Part shown: piece after piece, positions 1 through 11,987 of the stretch | Position numbering within the stretch: position 1 is the first letter of the stretch | How the letters are laid out: each line of letters starts with the position of its first letter | Assembly (NCBI GenBank): GCA_933207985.1 | Contig: OW240921.1 | Coordinates: 90,100,986-90,164,985 of the forward strand | Length of the DNA stretch: 64,000 nt | Direction: 5' to 3' | From: Pelobates cultripes | Lineage: Eukaryota > Chordata > Amphibia > Anura > Pelobatidae | Translations under genes and position numbers: made by a program | The notes under the pieces: model-generated | Told to the model about the DNA's origin: nothing | The model's input: only the letters and a program-made list of their open reading frames with translations | Databases searched by the model: none

Positions 1-1620
1 TGTCTGCAGTCGCTTGCCGGAGTTCAGGTGGTGAGTGTAGTAGCGTGTGGGTACCCTAAGCCGTTAGATGTCGGCGTGTGTGTGTGTGTCCGTGTGGTTG
101 GGGGAGGACCGTGTCCCTTCGTTTGTGGGGTGTATTGACTTAGCTTCCCTGTGTGGTTATCGGGTAACATGTGAGGGTAACGTTCTGCTTTGACCCTGGT
201 AGTTTCTTTGATGTGGCATGTCATGTGTGGTGAAGCTACTAGAGTCAGGGTAAGTATATCTTCTTGTGTGTGTTCCCCTTGTCCAGGCTGTTGGCACACC
301 GTGACCCGGTCAAAACCCAACTCTTTTAACATGTTTTTGTTTTTATTATTTTTCTTAAGCAGTGAAACATATAATGTTAAAAGCCACCCCAGGAGTTCAC
401 CTCCTATAGGTTCCTGCACACATGCTACTGGGATGGGTTTTGCCAAATCCATTACATTTTCTGGAAACATGTACATTTTATTTAATTGTCATAAGGTTGT
501 CTCAGATTTCATACTGAAATAAATTAAAAATAAAATAATGTAAGGACTGAATGCAACCTAATATAACCCCTAAGTGATGGCTTTGAGGGTGCTTGAGGCC
601 CACTTGGGTACCATGGTACACTGGCTGAAAACCTCTGGTCAAAGGGGTATCATTTAATTTTTTTGCTATTCATGCCATTTCTTTAATATATTTTATCCCC
701 CAAACACATTCCACAAACAGAATACTATGTACCTGTTACTGAATTAATATCTAAATACACTATCTTCTGGCTTTTGAAGGTGGGCTAGAATTGGACACTC
801 CACCAGTCCAATAGAAAAAAAAATCAAAGAAATCTCTGCTTTGTTGATATGCTCCAAATAAATACATGCATGCATTTAATTATGCATCAGATATGAAGAA
901 TGCTCCAAATAAAAACCTATAGTCAAAAAGAAACATACATGCAATTAATTATGCTTTTTTTTTTTTTTGGGGCTTAACCTAAAATCAACTTGCAAAAGCT
1001 CCAGATCACTTGTCTGCTTACTTTGCAAACCCTCCTCTTCTAATTCCGCCCAGACTTTCTGTGACTGTCCAATCAAAGACTTCCAATACAGCGCAATGAA
1101 AAGTCAAACCAGGAAGTAACAGGGGCTGCTGACTTTTGAGAGAGCCAGTGGGGTGTAACAAGGTTAATCTACAAAAGTGACCCTATGTATTGAAATCTGA
1201 ACTTTTTGTACAATGAAAAAAGGAGCACACACTTAAAGCATTTCAACAAACATGCTTCTCAACCTTTTACAAAGAAGTACCTCTGTCTCGAGAAAGTAAT
1301 TTTCTATTGATTTAAATTCAAGCACCATTGCAGGGCGCACGCGAGGGAGCAGTGCTGAAGATCATGTTAAGTGCAGCTCTCTTACTGCCTCCACCTTCAT
1401 TCGCTCCTAGCTGGACGCCTTCTTGGCCTTTGGTACATGTACCACCTGGAGTATGCATACCACGTGTTAAGATAATTCAAAGTGTATGTGTGCTTAGGGA
1501 ACAGAAAAAATAAGGAATGTTAATGAATTGGAGTGTTCTTTTACTATATATTTCAGTAAGGACTATTTAAAGAATTAGTTTGAACCCCCCCGGTTTGGTT
1601 TCCACAACTATCTATGAGAT

Positions 1621-1681
1621 AGATTGACAGACAGACAGACAGGCAGATAGATAAATAGATAGATAGATCGATAGATAGATA
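1621..1681. repeat. GACA/GATA microsatellite
   Basis: Tandem tetranucleotides, first GACA-type then GATA-type, run without a gene context. This is simple sequence. Confidence 0.85.
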
Positions 1682-3289
1682 TTAATGACTGTTTTCCAGC
1701 ACAGTGTCACAAAAAAGATCTAATTTGCATTTTCTCATACTACATTCAACAAAATGTATGATATAATTATAAACAACAAAAATTCAATGTAAAGAAACCT
1801 CCTCCTTATACAAAAGCACATAGGTAAATATTAATTTATGTCTTGCTAAAGTATTCTTTTTGCCTTAATGCCATACGATTTAGTACTTATTTTTCTTACA
1901 GTAAGTAGCATTATAAGATGGTAGATATTTTTCTCTTTAATTCTTATTTTGTGAAATTATGAAGCTAGTTTATTTTCCAGCATGGGCTAGATGGCAATGA
2001 CTTGTTTTTGCAAATTAAACCTTCCATAAAATTAGCATTTTAATATAAAATTATTGATTTTCTTCCTCCTACAACTGTGGAAATCAGGGTGAAGTAATGA
2101 TGCTTTAAAGATGTATAATTGGAATTGCACACAGGGTCACTATTGTCAAGTTTGCTTTGCCGACCTTTCATCGCCAGCAGAAAGTTTTTTTGGAACAAAT
2201 GCATATTATACCACATAGGGTGGTGCAATATATATCTTATCTCTCCAGGTGTATTTTTTCATGTTTTAAAAAAACAACCATAAACTATAAATAAAGATAG
2301 TAAAAAAAAAAAATATATATAAAAAAATAAATAAAAGACCGTAAACGTAACTGAACATATTTAAACAAAAAGGAACAAATAAATATAGTTTAAAATGCAA
2401 ACTAGAGATGAGACACAAAATATCATGTTATAGCTTTAGTGATTAAAAAGTCTTTGTACAATTAACTTTTATCATATTTATCTTCAGCCAGATAATGCTC
2501 AATACAGAGTAACCCGGATATTAGATAGGCAAAGAGGGCAATTTGGCCTTGCTTTAGTTTGCGTTGTTGAGCACATCTACTTGCCAGTACTCATTGCACT
2601 CAAGCTGCGGGGGTCTTCAGCTTAAAAGGAATACTCCAGGCACCATAACAACTTCATTGAAATTAAGTTGTTATTGAGCTATGAGGTCCCTAGAGCTGGC
2701 TCATCTTTATGGAGTTTAAATATCTCTAGCATCTAACACCATCCAAGCAACATCAGAACGTGATTGGGCTGCAACGCCATATTCACGTAATTTTCAGCTA
2801 TCAAGCTGGCAAAGACATGGCGGTCTGCGCTATTATCGATTCTTGATAGCCTTGAGATAGATTGCCTCGTGTCAATCTAAATGCTGGATCGATGCAAGAT
2901 GGTATTACGGGGTTGCTTCGCAATAGTCTTATCACTGGATTGACATGAGTTAATACATTCCACACTTGAATGATGGGTGGTCTTAGAAATATTTTATCTC
3001 GTGTCAAAATCGACTCGGGAAGGACATAAAATACTGAAGTTAAGTTGTTTTGGTCCAATATCGATGCAGGTTAAGAGTGAAGCATCCCAACTAGCTCTGG
3101 ATTGGCACCTAGAACTACCATTTTATAATTGTAAAGTGCTGGGGAATATGTTGGCGCTATGTAACCGCTAACAATAATGACAATATGCAGGTTATGGGCA
3201 ACAGTCATTTCTCACTATCTTCCTATATATAGTAATATTTACGCTAAAAAACAACCTCTCTGTTCCTGTACGTCCAGTTGTCTGGTTAC

Positions 3290-3366
3290 AATTACATGTC
3301 TGTAGGTCCAACCATTGTACAGCGTTACGGAATCTGACTGCGCTATATAAATAATAAAATAATAAT
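3290..3366 (+). repeat. Retroelement 3' tail (tgtacagcg...tatataaataa type)
   Basis: The block reads through a tgtacagcgttacgga core, then gcgctatataaataataa and an ATAA-rich tail. The same core and tail recur at 42875-42950, so this is the 3' end of a dispersed LINE or SINE. No coding part is attached here. Confidence 0.6.
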
Positions 3367-4178
3367 TAAGAACCCCATTTCGGTCTGTACCTGCGCATTT
3401 CTTTAATTTTTCACTATTTATGATATCTTTAAAGATAAAAAGCATGAACATGGTTATATAAACCTGCTTATCACTATAACAAAGGCTGGTATTTAGTGAC
3501 ACATTTTTTAACGTATGTATTATTAGGTAAAAATGTTCCTTGTACGTGTTTTTTAAAGTAATGGTTTATTTTTGTTGGGGTAGGTTTCTGGGAAGGTTTT
3601 TATGACTGTCATCTTGGCGGCGGAATCGATCCTCAGATAAAGGATATTTTAAAAATAAATTTCCTTAGATGTTTCATTCTTTTATTCGCGTTTTTTGTTG
3701 ATGACAACAAGCGTCTGTACATTTCTATACTCATAATAACTGAGTGTGTAATAAAAAAAAATATATAGTTCCCAAAAATAATGTTACAGTGTGTCAGCAC
3801 ACATGACTGCCAATATTTATTTACTTTAAAGGAGACAGAAAAACAAGTATCAACCATGTGTAAAAATGTATATATTGTGCTCCAGACACTACATGTTTTC
3901 TTTGTGACTGAATTTTGCAACATTTCATTTTTTTTGTGACTGTATTAGTGTTTCCACCTAAATGTTTCATTTTAATTAATAACAGTTGTAGTGTGGCACA
4001 GAATAAGCAGATTATTGATAGGTAAACACAGTTTATGTGACTGATTTGAACACAGGAGGTTGGCTTCCCCCTCCCCCTCCCCCCTGCACTGTGTTAGTAT
4101 TCTGGACAGTTAATGGAGCCGTCTGAGGCCATGGTCGAGACTAATCCCACCAAGTCAGGTGATTGACAAATTCCTAAA

Positions 4179-4277
4179 CCAATAGGTTTCGTCCGCGGAT
4201 CGGACTGTCCAATCCTAACCGGCCGCCTGCAGATTGACGAGCGACTCGGCCAATAGGCGGTCAGAACACTGGATTGG
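4179..4277 (+). promoter_or_regulatory. ybx1: ybx1 promoter with four CCAAT boxes
   Basis: CCAAT occurs at 4179-4183, 4209-4213 and 4250-4254, and its reverse ATTGG at 4273-4277, all within 100 bases and about 250-350 bases before the ybx1 start codon. The region is CpG-rich and no clear TATA box is visible. Such spacing is typical of NF-Y-driven housekeeping promoters. The Y-box that names the protein family is itself a reverse CCAAT element, so feedback on its own promoter is possible but only inferred. Confidence 0.6.
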
Positions 4278-4530
4278 CAATAGGCTCTTCCAACCACTGC
4301 GGCGGAGGGGCGGGCCGTCTGCGCTGATTAACCAGTCTGTCACGTCATTCTAGGCAGTTCGATCGGTAGCGGGAGCGGAGAGCGGACAGCAGGGAGCTCG
4401 AAGGAGGCACCAGCCCCACCGCCGGCCTGAGTTACCATCAACACCCAGGGGGAATAAAAGGTCACAGAACGAGCCACCGCCGGCCCGAAGTCAACACCTT
4501 TGAAAGCTAAAACATCCATTAATCACCACC

Positions 4531-4642
4531 ATGAGTAGCGAGGTCGAAACACAGCCGCAACAGCAGCAGCAGCCGCCAGCCGCCTTGGAGAACAAGCCCG
4601 CCCAGGAACCGGTGGCCACTGTGGGAGAGAAGAAGGTCATCG
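4531..4642 (+). CDS. ybx1: ybx1 coding exon 1
   Basis: Encodes residues 1-37 plus the first base of codon 38. It ends at a gtaagt donor. A poly-glutamine run (CAG/CAA) lies at residues 10-14. The 5'UTR probably begins near 4350-4400, but the start site is not visible. Confidence 0.95.
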
Positions 4643-7600
4643 GTAAGTGCTACCCCCCCCCGCAGGGTTTAATGCCGCCTGAGGGAGGACTGGGGGCTCG
4701 CCGCTGCAGCCGTCTGGCTATCGTCGGACGATAACTCCCAGAAGGCTGGCAGGGCATGCTGGGAATTGTAGTTCGACGACAGCGGACGGCCTTGGTGCTA
4801 TGGGACAGCCTGGCTTTATTTTTATTTTTAATACGTCTTAACAATATCCGGTGAGGGAGGGGGTGGTAGTGTTGGGTTTTTTTTTTTTTTCTCACTGGGA
4901 GGGAGTCGGCTTGCCCGCGTGGCCCTGAGGCGGTTTAACCGTCGGACGTGGGAGCGCGAGATGCTACGCGTGGCCAACGTTCCATATAGCCCTCCTAACC
5001 CCCCTCCCATCTCCGAGGTCCCCGCGTGACGTCACCGCTTCCTATGTGTGCCTGTCTCCCTCTATGTAAGGGGGAATGGGGCCTCAAAATGTCCGCCGCC
5101 TGCGGCCTGCTATTCCTTACTGCTACAGAGGTCCATAGCGCAGCTTGTCGGCCTCCAGCCATGACCTGGGCGGTGTTGGTGCAGTTTAAACACACAGTAC
5201 CTACTGTCTTGGTGGGTGTCGCCTCATAGATCGGGGTTGTCAGGGGGCTGCCCAGGTTGGGGCCTATAGAGGAAGGTAGACCGGGTTGTGGTTTGGCAGG
5301 CGGCCAGCCACGTGGTGGAGCGGTAGTGATTTCTAGGGAGTGAGTGATTGCTGCGCTCTGCTTTATGGTGAAATCATTGCTTGTCTCGATACAAATACTT
5401 CTCTTTAGCTATTTTTATTTCTGGGTGTTTTTTTTTTTTTATTTTTTTATTTTTTTTTTAGTATATCTTTTTGCGTATTTTTTTTTCCCATTAGTGCAGA
5501 TCACCGGAAGGCTGCAGCCTTAATCCTGCAAGGCCTGCCTTGGCCTACAACAGCTTTCACGATCTCCACCATAATAAGCATGCTAAACTCTATTAACGTT
5601 CAGTTTTTATTTGTTTTACATTCGCAAAGGATCAGAAATGTCTTATTTTACTAAAGTCTTGAGATCTGGTCGCCCGATGCTGCTGTAATAGTATGAGGGC
5701 TGATATTATAGACTCATTTCAGTATTGATCTCTGGTATTTTTTTTTAATTAAAACAAGTTCACTTACTAAACAATGCATTGAGATTGGTTTGCAATACTT
5801 GGCAAAGTATTAAATCCAGAAACACTTTGCAAAGTCTAAATATTTTGTCTACCTTTTTTCATTTGGCTACGATCTTTTTTTTAGAGACAAACCCGCAAAT
5901 ATAACTTGACTTTAGTTCTTTAGTTTTGACTTACTAAACGTTAAAATGAAGCTGGATTGAAAAATAATTAATCTTGGTGTTTAGCTTACAGGAGACTAGG
6001 GAAGTCTACTCTGCAGCTTGTCCAATTCAGATCTGCTCATATGGATTAAAATAAAGTGGCTTCATGTCTCTCATAAATATCCAAATATGATGGAGTATGC
6101 CAAATACTGGAACTCATTGTACCACTGTCCCCAGACTCAATTACTCTAAATGCTGAAACTTATTTAGCACTAATTATTCAATCTTGTGAAAATGTACAGT
6201 GTGGGCTGTTAACCATGGCTGTCCCGTATGGTGTTACCATTTTTCTTATTCTGTAAACCATGAATTATAGAAAAGTCTAAATGGCCAAATGTTTACTAGT
6301 CAGTCACAGCATTACCATTTTAGCCATAGCTTTGCCACTTAGTTTTTTAATGTCACTACAGTTGAGATTAGCAAATAACCCTAAATTTATTGGGTCATCA
6401 AACTTTTTTTTTTTCTCTTTTCTAGCAACCAAGGTTTTGGGGACTGTCAAATGGTTTAATGTGCGAAATGGATATGGCTTTATTAACAGGTAAGCTGTTT
6501 GCCTGGCTGGCTTGGTTGTCTGCTGAATTAAGTTGGCATGTTTGCTGAAAGCATCTTATCAACATGCTTTTATGAAAGTGGCCCTATACTGCAGAACTGT
6601 GCACAGCTTTCTAGGAAGAGTGTGTCTGAAAACTAAACATAGAAACATAGAATGTGATGGCAGGCAAGAACCATTCGGCCCATCTAGTCTGACCAATTTT
6701 CTAAAGACTTTCATTAGTCCCTAGCCTTATCTTATAGTGCTAGCCTTTACTGTGTTAACCTCTACCACTTCAGCTGGAAGGCTATTCCATGCATCCACTA
6801 CCCTCTCAGTAAAGTAATACTTCCTGATATTATTTTTAAACCTTTGTCCCTCTAATTTAAGCCACTCCTCTTGTTGTGGCTTTTCTTTTAGTCTCCTCCT
6901 TTACTGTTGATTCCCTTTATATATTTAAATGTTGCTATACATGTTAAGATCCTTTAACCCTTCCTGGTAAGTTTTATCCCTCAATCCATGAACCTGTTTA
7001 GTAGCCCTTCTCTGAACCCTCTAAGGTATCAATATCCTTCTGGAGATAGTCTCCAGTACTGCATACAATACTCCAAGTGAGGTCTCACCAGTGTTCTGTA
7101 CAATGGCATGAGCACTTCCCTCTTTCTACTGCTAATACCTCTCCCTATACAACCAAGCATTCTGCTAGCATTTCCTGCTGCTCTATTACATTGTCTGCCT
7201 ACCTTAAGTCATCAGAAATAATCACCCCTAAATCCCTTTCCTCAGATGTTGCGGTTCGGACTCTATCAAATATTCTGTACTCTGCCCTTGGGTTTTTACG
7301 TCCAAGATGTATTATCTTGCACATATCCACATTAAATGTCAGTTGCCACAATTCTGACCATTTTTCTAGTTTACCTAAATCATTTGCCATTTGGCTTATC
7401 CCTCCTGGAACATCAACTAACTGGTGTCTATGCCTCTTTCCCATTCTGTCAAACTTGCTGTTTTATTTAAATTTTGGGTTAAGAGGTGGAGTTTTAAAAT
7501 TAGATTGATACTTTAATCTGTGTTAACAGCATTGTTGCACCACTATTTTAGTGAGCTCAATGGAAGACCTCTATAATGCATTGTTTTATAGTTGGGAGTG

Positions 7601-9986
7601 AAGCTTGACATTTTAAAGTAATGTTGCATTTGGCCTTAATTGTTAGACTTAAAAAAGAAAATAAATTATTTGATTGTCATAATATACAAAACATGACTCA
7701 AGCTCCTTATTGCTGTTTGTTATGAAGAGCATATTTCACACAGATAGCTGACTAGATTAAAATGTTAATTAAAAATCTCTTTGCTCTTCATAGGAATGAC
7801 ACAAAAGAAGATGTGTTTGTACATCAGGTGAGTGCTTAAATATTGTAGCCAACACAAGTTTCTTAAACTATATATTTGACCACTGAGGTAATGTACTATA
7901 ATGCATATAATGTAGACAATGCAAATTATGTCTTGCAGACTGCCATCAAGAAAAACAACCCTAGAAAATACCTTCGCAGTGTTGGAGATGGAGAGACTGT
8001 GGAATTCGATGTAGTAGAAGGTGAAAAGGTGAATTTTCTTAGAGGCTGATGTTTGCATAAATCTTGTTTTAGTCAAACTGTAACTGTTCCTTCTGAAATC
8101 ATAGATGGCATTTTCATTCAGCCATGCAACTACAAATTCTTGGCAGGAAAAGATCTGTTTAGTAGTCTGAGACATTGGTGGGTGGGGGGGGGTGTTAAAT
8201 GTCACAAGGCTAACATCAATCAAAGGTGGATTCACAGGCATTTTGCAAGGATGCATTTTGTGTTTACTGTAACATTGACATATCTGTAGAAATGTTAATC
8301 TTTGTCACAACAGACATGTCGTTGATAAAATCAAATCCAAAACAAACATATAAATGAGTTATAGAATTGCAGTACTAAAGTCTGCATGCTTTTATTGGCA
8401 ATCAATATACTTCTCAGCATCTTATTATGAAGATGGTCAGTGTTGCTGTGAGCCTGAAACATGCACAATGCATTACAACCTAATCTGCTTGAAAATTGAT
8501 TTAATTTAGTTTTTGTAAACTTATGCATGGCATACATGCAGTGAAAACTGATTCTTGAGTTTCTCACTCTTCAGACCAGGGAGAAACTCAACCAATCTTC
8601 CTGTTCTATTGGCATTTAGAACACAAACTTTGTCCAACTGAATAATATCCAGTACAACACTGTCTATGGTGAATCCTACTGGAGTTTTCCTAGAGCAAGC
8701 CCTCCCCCATTTTTTTTTTTTTGTGAACTTGGAGAATTAATATACACTACAAAGTTTGTCTTCTATAATTTGACTGTTGAAATGTCAGTGAATTACCTTT
8801 ACTAAATGACTCAAAATATGTAGTCAAAGTAGGGAGTACAGTCTTATAAACCATGCTTGACATAAGTGTAGCTACCATCAAATCTCCCTCCCACATCACT
8901 AGTGACAGCTGAGGGAGGAATATGTAAAGATCACAGATGGTAGAGAAGCACTTAATTGCTTCCCCTGCTGTAACAAGACTGTACTATGGCCTGTTTGTCA
9001 TTCAAATAAAATACTTTTGCAATCTATTTACTACTATGCTTCTATTGATGCAATACAAACCTGACCCTTAATCTTCTTGCAGGGTGCAGAAGCAGCTAAT
9101 GTAACTGGCCCTGGTGGTGTTCCAGTCCAAGGCAGTAAATATGCAGCAGACCGTAATCATTATAGGCGTTATCCACGTCGTAGAGGTCCTTCACGTAACT
9201 ACCAGCAGAATTATCCAAACAATGAGGGTGGAGAGAAACCAGAAGAAGTTGAGAGTGCACCTGAAGGAGAAGGTCCTAATCAGCAACGCCCATTCCGTAG
9301 GCGGCGTTACCCACCATACTACATGCGAAGACCTTATGGACGCAGACCACAGTATTCAAATAATCCTGTCCCGGGTGAAGGAGTAGAGGTATGATTCTCC
9401 TGGTGCTATGTCTTCTACAGTGACTTGTGGATGTAGAAATGTTTCTCCATACCCCCACAAACTTATTGAACCTGATCTATCTTGGCATGACTTGCAACTT
9501 GAGTCAATGTCTTGCTTTACTGACTCGTCAAACTTACAAAGAGTTTTAACTCTGGTCACTTTTCATACCTTCTAGGTGGTAGAAAACCAAGGAGCAGGAG
9601 ACCAAGGCAGACCAGGGCGACAAAATATGTACAGAGGATTCAGACCAAGATTCCGCAGGTAACTATTGTTTCTCATGCCAGATCTGTGTGCTGTGTCTTT
9701 AAAAAAAAAAAAAGTACATTCCCAAACTTTATTTTTATATTTTTCCCATAGGGGACCCCCTCGTCAGAGACAACCCAGAGAAGATGGAAATGAAGAAGAT
9801 AAAGAGAATCAAGGGGATGCTTCCCCGGGTCAGCAGCCACCTCAACGTCGGTACCGCCGCAACTTTAACTACAGACGCAGACGCCCAGAAAACCCTAAAC
9901 CACAAGATGGTAAAGAGACCAAGGCAGCCGAAACATCAGCTGAGAACACGTCCGCTCCCGAGGCTGAGCAGGGCGGGGCTGAATAA
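4531..9986 (+). CDS. ybx1: Y-box binding protein 1, seven coding exons
   Basis: Joined coding exons are 4531-4642, 6426-6489, 7794-7827, 7939-8028, 9083-9388, 9576-9658 and 9752-9986, all with GT-AG borders and compatible phases, giving 307 residues, close to the usual vertebrate length. The product is an abundant RNA- and DNA-binding protein that packages mRNA in the cytoplasm, controls translation and stability, and also acts in the nucleus. Residues 1-37 form the Ala/Pro/Gln-rich N-terminus. The cold-shock domain follows from about residue 38, with KWFN at 46-49, RNP1-type GYGFI at 53-57 and RNP2-type DVFVH at 65-69. The rest is the long tail of alternating basic (Arg/Tyr-rich) and acidic clusters, ending EQGGAE. 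Start chosen at the ATG in a good context (caccATGa) that gives the family MSSE start. A CR1 fragment lies in intron 2. No damage seen. Confidence 0.97.
6426..6489 (+). CDS. ybx1: ybx1 coding exon 2 (start of cold-shock domain)
   Basis: A T-rich tract and tctag acceptor precede it, and a gtaagc donor follows. It encodes the KWFN and NGYGFI motifs. Confidence 0.97.
6635..7446 (-). mobile_element. CR1-type LINE 3' fragment in ybx1 intron 2
   Basis: Minus-strand fragment ending (its 3' end) in a repeated gaaacata tail at about 6635-6650. The minus translation of 7199-7444 holds pieces of the reverse transcriptase C-terminal part ([14 protein letters not shown]). Internal deletions break the frame. 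A fuller copy of the same family lies at 46043-47103. Confidence 0.8.
7794..7827 (+). CDS. ybx1: ybx1 coding exon 3 (34-base micro-exon)
   Basis: Encodes [11 protein letters not shown], including the RNP2-type DVFVH. It is flanked by a tag acceptor and a gtgagt donor. It is too short to find as an open frame, and was placed by the conserved protein and matching phases (2 in, 0 out). Confidence 0.96.
7939..8028 (+). CDS. ybx1: ybx1 coding exon 4 (end of cold-shock domain)
   Basis: Thirty codons, phase 0 at both ends, from [10 protein letters not shown] to VEGEK. The ttgcag acceptor is clear; the donor is gtgaat, weaker than the others in this gene. Confidence 0.96.
9083..9388 (+). CDS. ybx1: ybx1 coding exon 5
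   Basis: Encodes 102 residues (101-202): the [10 protein letters not shown] hinge, then the first basic and acidic clusters. Phase 0 at both ends; acceptor ttgcag, donor gtatga. Confidence 0.96.
9576..9658 (+). CDS. ybx1: ybx1 coding exon 6
   Basis: Encodes residues 203-229 and two bases of codon 230, including the [10 protein letters not shown] basic stretch. Acceptor ttctag, donor gtaact. Confidence 0.96.
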
Positions 9987-10017
9987 ATACCGGCTTACAT
10001 ACTCTACCACCATCCGG
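9752..10017 (+). CDS. ybx1: ybx1 exon 7: C-terminal coding part and first 3'UTR bases
   Basis: Coding to the TAA at 9984-9986. The exon continues about 31 bases into the 3'UTR, then a gttagt donor at 10018. In human YBX1 the equivalent 3'UTR is also split shortly after the stop. A 3'UTR intron this close to the stop (under 50 bases) should not trigger nonsense-mediated decay. Confidence 0.9.
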
Positions 10018-10240
10018 GTTAGTCGACTCTTAAACGTCATTTAGTAACACTGTTAAAACTTCTAGTTGTAAAGTTTAAAAGATGGATGAGATTTCAGAGT
10101 AGTCTTGCAGATATGGAACTCGTATGGTTCATTGGATCTGAAGGCACGTTATAATTCTAAACTAACTTGAATAAATCTTTTTGGGTGCAAGTAAAAGTCT
10201 ATGCAATATTAAATGTTCCCTCTTATTTTTTTTTTCTTAG

Positions 10241-10590
10241 TTTTGTCATCAGTCAAGAGTGAAATTCCAGCAATAAGAAATGAACAAAGACATTGGAACT
10301 GAAGACCTAAGTGCTTGCTTTTTGCTGTTGACCAGATGTCATCCTGCATAGAATCTTGCAGGAATGACTTTTATTTTTTATCTAAATTCTCCTTTTGGGA
10401 ATAGCAATTTTTTAAAAGCATATTTTCACAATGTACCTTCAAAGGTTTTTAAATTGTTTCCTATCTGGTCAAACTAAGATTTTTAAGAACCTCATTTTTA
10501 ATTTGTAATAAACGTACACCTGATTTTTCTTTTTTCCAACGTCAACAAAATGCAAGCATCTATTAATAAAGGTCTCAATATAAATAATGG
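10241..10590 (+). other. ybx1: ybx1 3'UTR exon 8 with poly(A) signal
   Basis: Begins after a long T tract and cttag acceptor. The text closely follows vertebrate YBX1 3'UTRs, including the block around ttccagcaataagaaatg and the distal AT-rich part. AATAAA lies at 10565-10570, so cleavage is expected within about 25 bases. Strong conservation outside the coding part suggests post-transcriptional control. Confidence 0.85.
10266..10273 (+). promoter_or_regulatory. ybx1: Candidate YB-1 binding element in ybx1 3'UTR
   Basis: The octamer tccagcaa sits inside a conserved 3'UTR block. YB-1 protein is known from work on mammalian YBX1 mRNA to bind UCCA(A/G)CA-type elements in its own 3'UTR, competing with poly(A)-binding protein to limit its own translation. 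Finding the same element here is direct; its action in this species is inferred. Confidence 0.6.
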
Positions 10591-10599
10591 TGTGGTTTG

Positions 10600-11568
10600 T
10601 GGTTTTTAAAGGGATTTGTATTGACTCTTTTGGAAAGTACATGCTGCAAATCTTCAGTGTTTGTATAACTAAGGAATTTTCAGTTAACGTTTAGTAACTG
10701 AAGAAACTTTACCTGTGCCTTTGTACTACTATAATAACCAATATAGTCTGAAGTGGTTATGTTGCGATTGATCTCCCATTATAAATGGATAAAGCATTTA
10801 AAGGTTTGACAACCAACCTAGCTTCCTTTTCTGAAGCTCAGAGTTCTGCACAAGCTAAATCTAGGTGGCACAGCAAGGTAAACTGGCATCCAGAATACAG
10901 CAGTTGTAGTCCTGTTTAATGGCTTGACTACTTGCCCTACTATGCCCTTATGGTGCTTGGAGTCTATATAAAAATATATATTTTATTTTAAAGGGCACTT
11001 TAACTTTAAAGTGTTAGTGTAAAGATCAAACCACTGCAGTCATTCTGCTAAACTCGTTGCCATTAAAACTGAACTGTTGCTGCTGTACCCACACCTCATG
11101 GGATACAATATCATTTTTAAATCAGATTCCCTCAGTGCAGTGTTTACTTTAAAAGTGATTTTCCTGCTGTTAATTGAAATTTATTCAAACACAGGAGAGA
11201 AGCCGGAGATGCAAGTGAAATTAGACACTACAGTAAAGCTTAATTTTTTTTTTTTCTCAATCCTTTTACATGAAGTAGAAGTCAGAAATGTTGGTAGGGC
11301 TTCATAAACACAGTGGTGACACATAACTGAGCAGTGAAGACTGCAGGTGCATGCCTTAAGACTAAAATATTAAGTGTCTTCATCATATTCTGTGGCAGCC
11401 TTCCAAAAATGGCATGCTGGGACAGGAAGCTTAATAGTGGTAAACTACACTTGTGTAACCTCTATTTGATATGTAGTCTGGATTACGTGGCCAGATTTGT
11501 GAATTTTTTTTTGTGTGCAAAGAAATATATATATGCATTCGTGGGGTGTCCCGCCTGTATTCCTCACG
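10600..11568. other. Intergenic DNA, nothing recognised
   Basis: AT-rich sequence after the ybx1 poly(A) signal. The short open frames show no domains, and no clear repeat family was identified. Confidence 0.5.
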
Positions 11569-11987
11569 TTAAAGGACCACTATACTACTAGTGTTTTCCT
11601 GGCACTACGGTGCCCCCACCCTCAGGGACCCCCTCCCCGCTCTGGAAAGGGATTAAAACTTACCTTTTTCCAGCGTTGGGCGGGGAGCTCTCCTCCCATT
11701 CGGCTGAATGCGCACGCATTCTGCCGGTCACATAAAGCATTCATAATGCTCTCCTATGGACGCTGGCGTGCTCTCACTGTGAAAATCAGTGAGAAGCACG
11801 CAAGCGCCTCTAGCGGCTGTCAATGAGCCTGCCGCTAGAGGAAATAGGGGAAGGCTTAACCCATTGATAAACATAGCAGTTTCTCAAACTGCTATGTTTA
11901 TGAAAAAATGGGTTAACCCTAGCTGGACCAGGCACCCAGACCACCTCATTAAGCTGAAGTGGTCTGGGTGCCTAGAGTGGTCCTTAA
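11569..11987. mobile_element. TTAA-flanked MITE, family A copy 1
   Basis: Starts TTAA-AGGACCACTATA and ends GTGGTCCT-TAA. It has the family internal blocks: a GCTATGTTTA hairpin near 11868-11900, the CTAGCGGCTGTCAATGAG segment, and a sub-terminal palindrome reading gaccac-ctcattaagctgaa-gtggtc. It is in inverted orientation relative to the copies at 23908, 26859 and 47105. TTAA flanks suggest piggyBac-type mobilisation. No coding capacity. Confidence 0.75.

Larger units (their letters stand above)
1..4160. other. Intergenic DNA, no gene recognised
   Basis: No open frame here resembles a known protein. The first 480 bases are GT-rich on the + strand and hold a 150-codon minus-strand frame without domain features. 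A GACA/GATA microsatellite lies at about 1625-1680, an A/T-rich tract at 2270-2340, and a fragment resembling the TTAA MITEs at about 2625-2690. Positions 3290-3365 match the 3' tail of a dispersed retroelement that is also seen at 42875-42945. The upstream neighbour of YBX1 in human, PPIH, was not identified. Confidence 0.6.

Noticed and set aside
24..476. 150-codon minus-strand frame at the window start
   Set aside because: No recognisable motif; low-complexity Thr/His tail from a GT-rich stretch. Could not be linked to PPIH or any other neighbour.
7077..7508. 143-codon plus-strand frame in ybx1 intron 2
   Set aside because: It is the antisense of a CR1 reverse transcriptase fragment.
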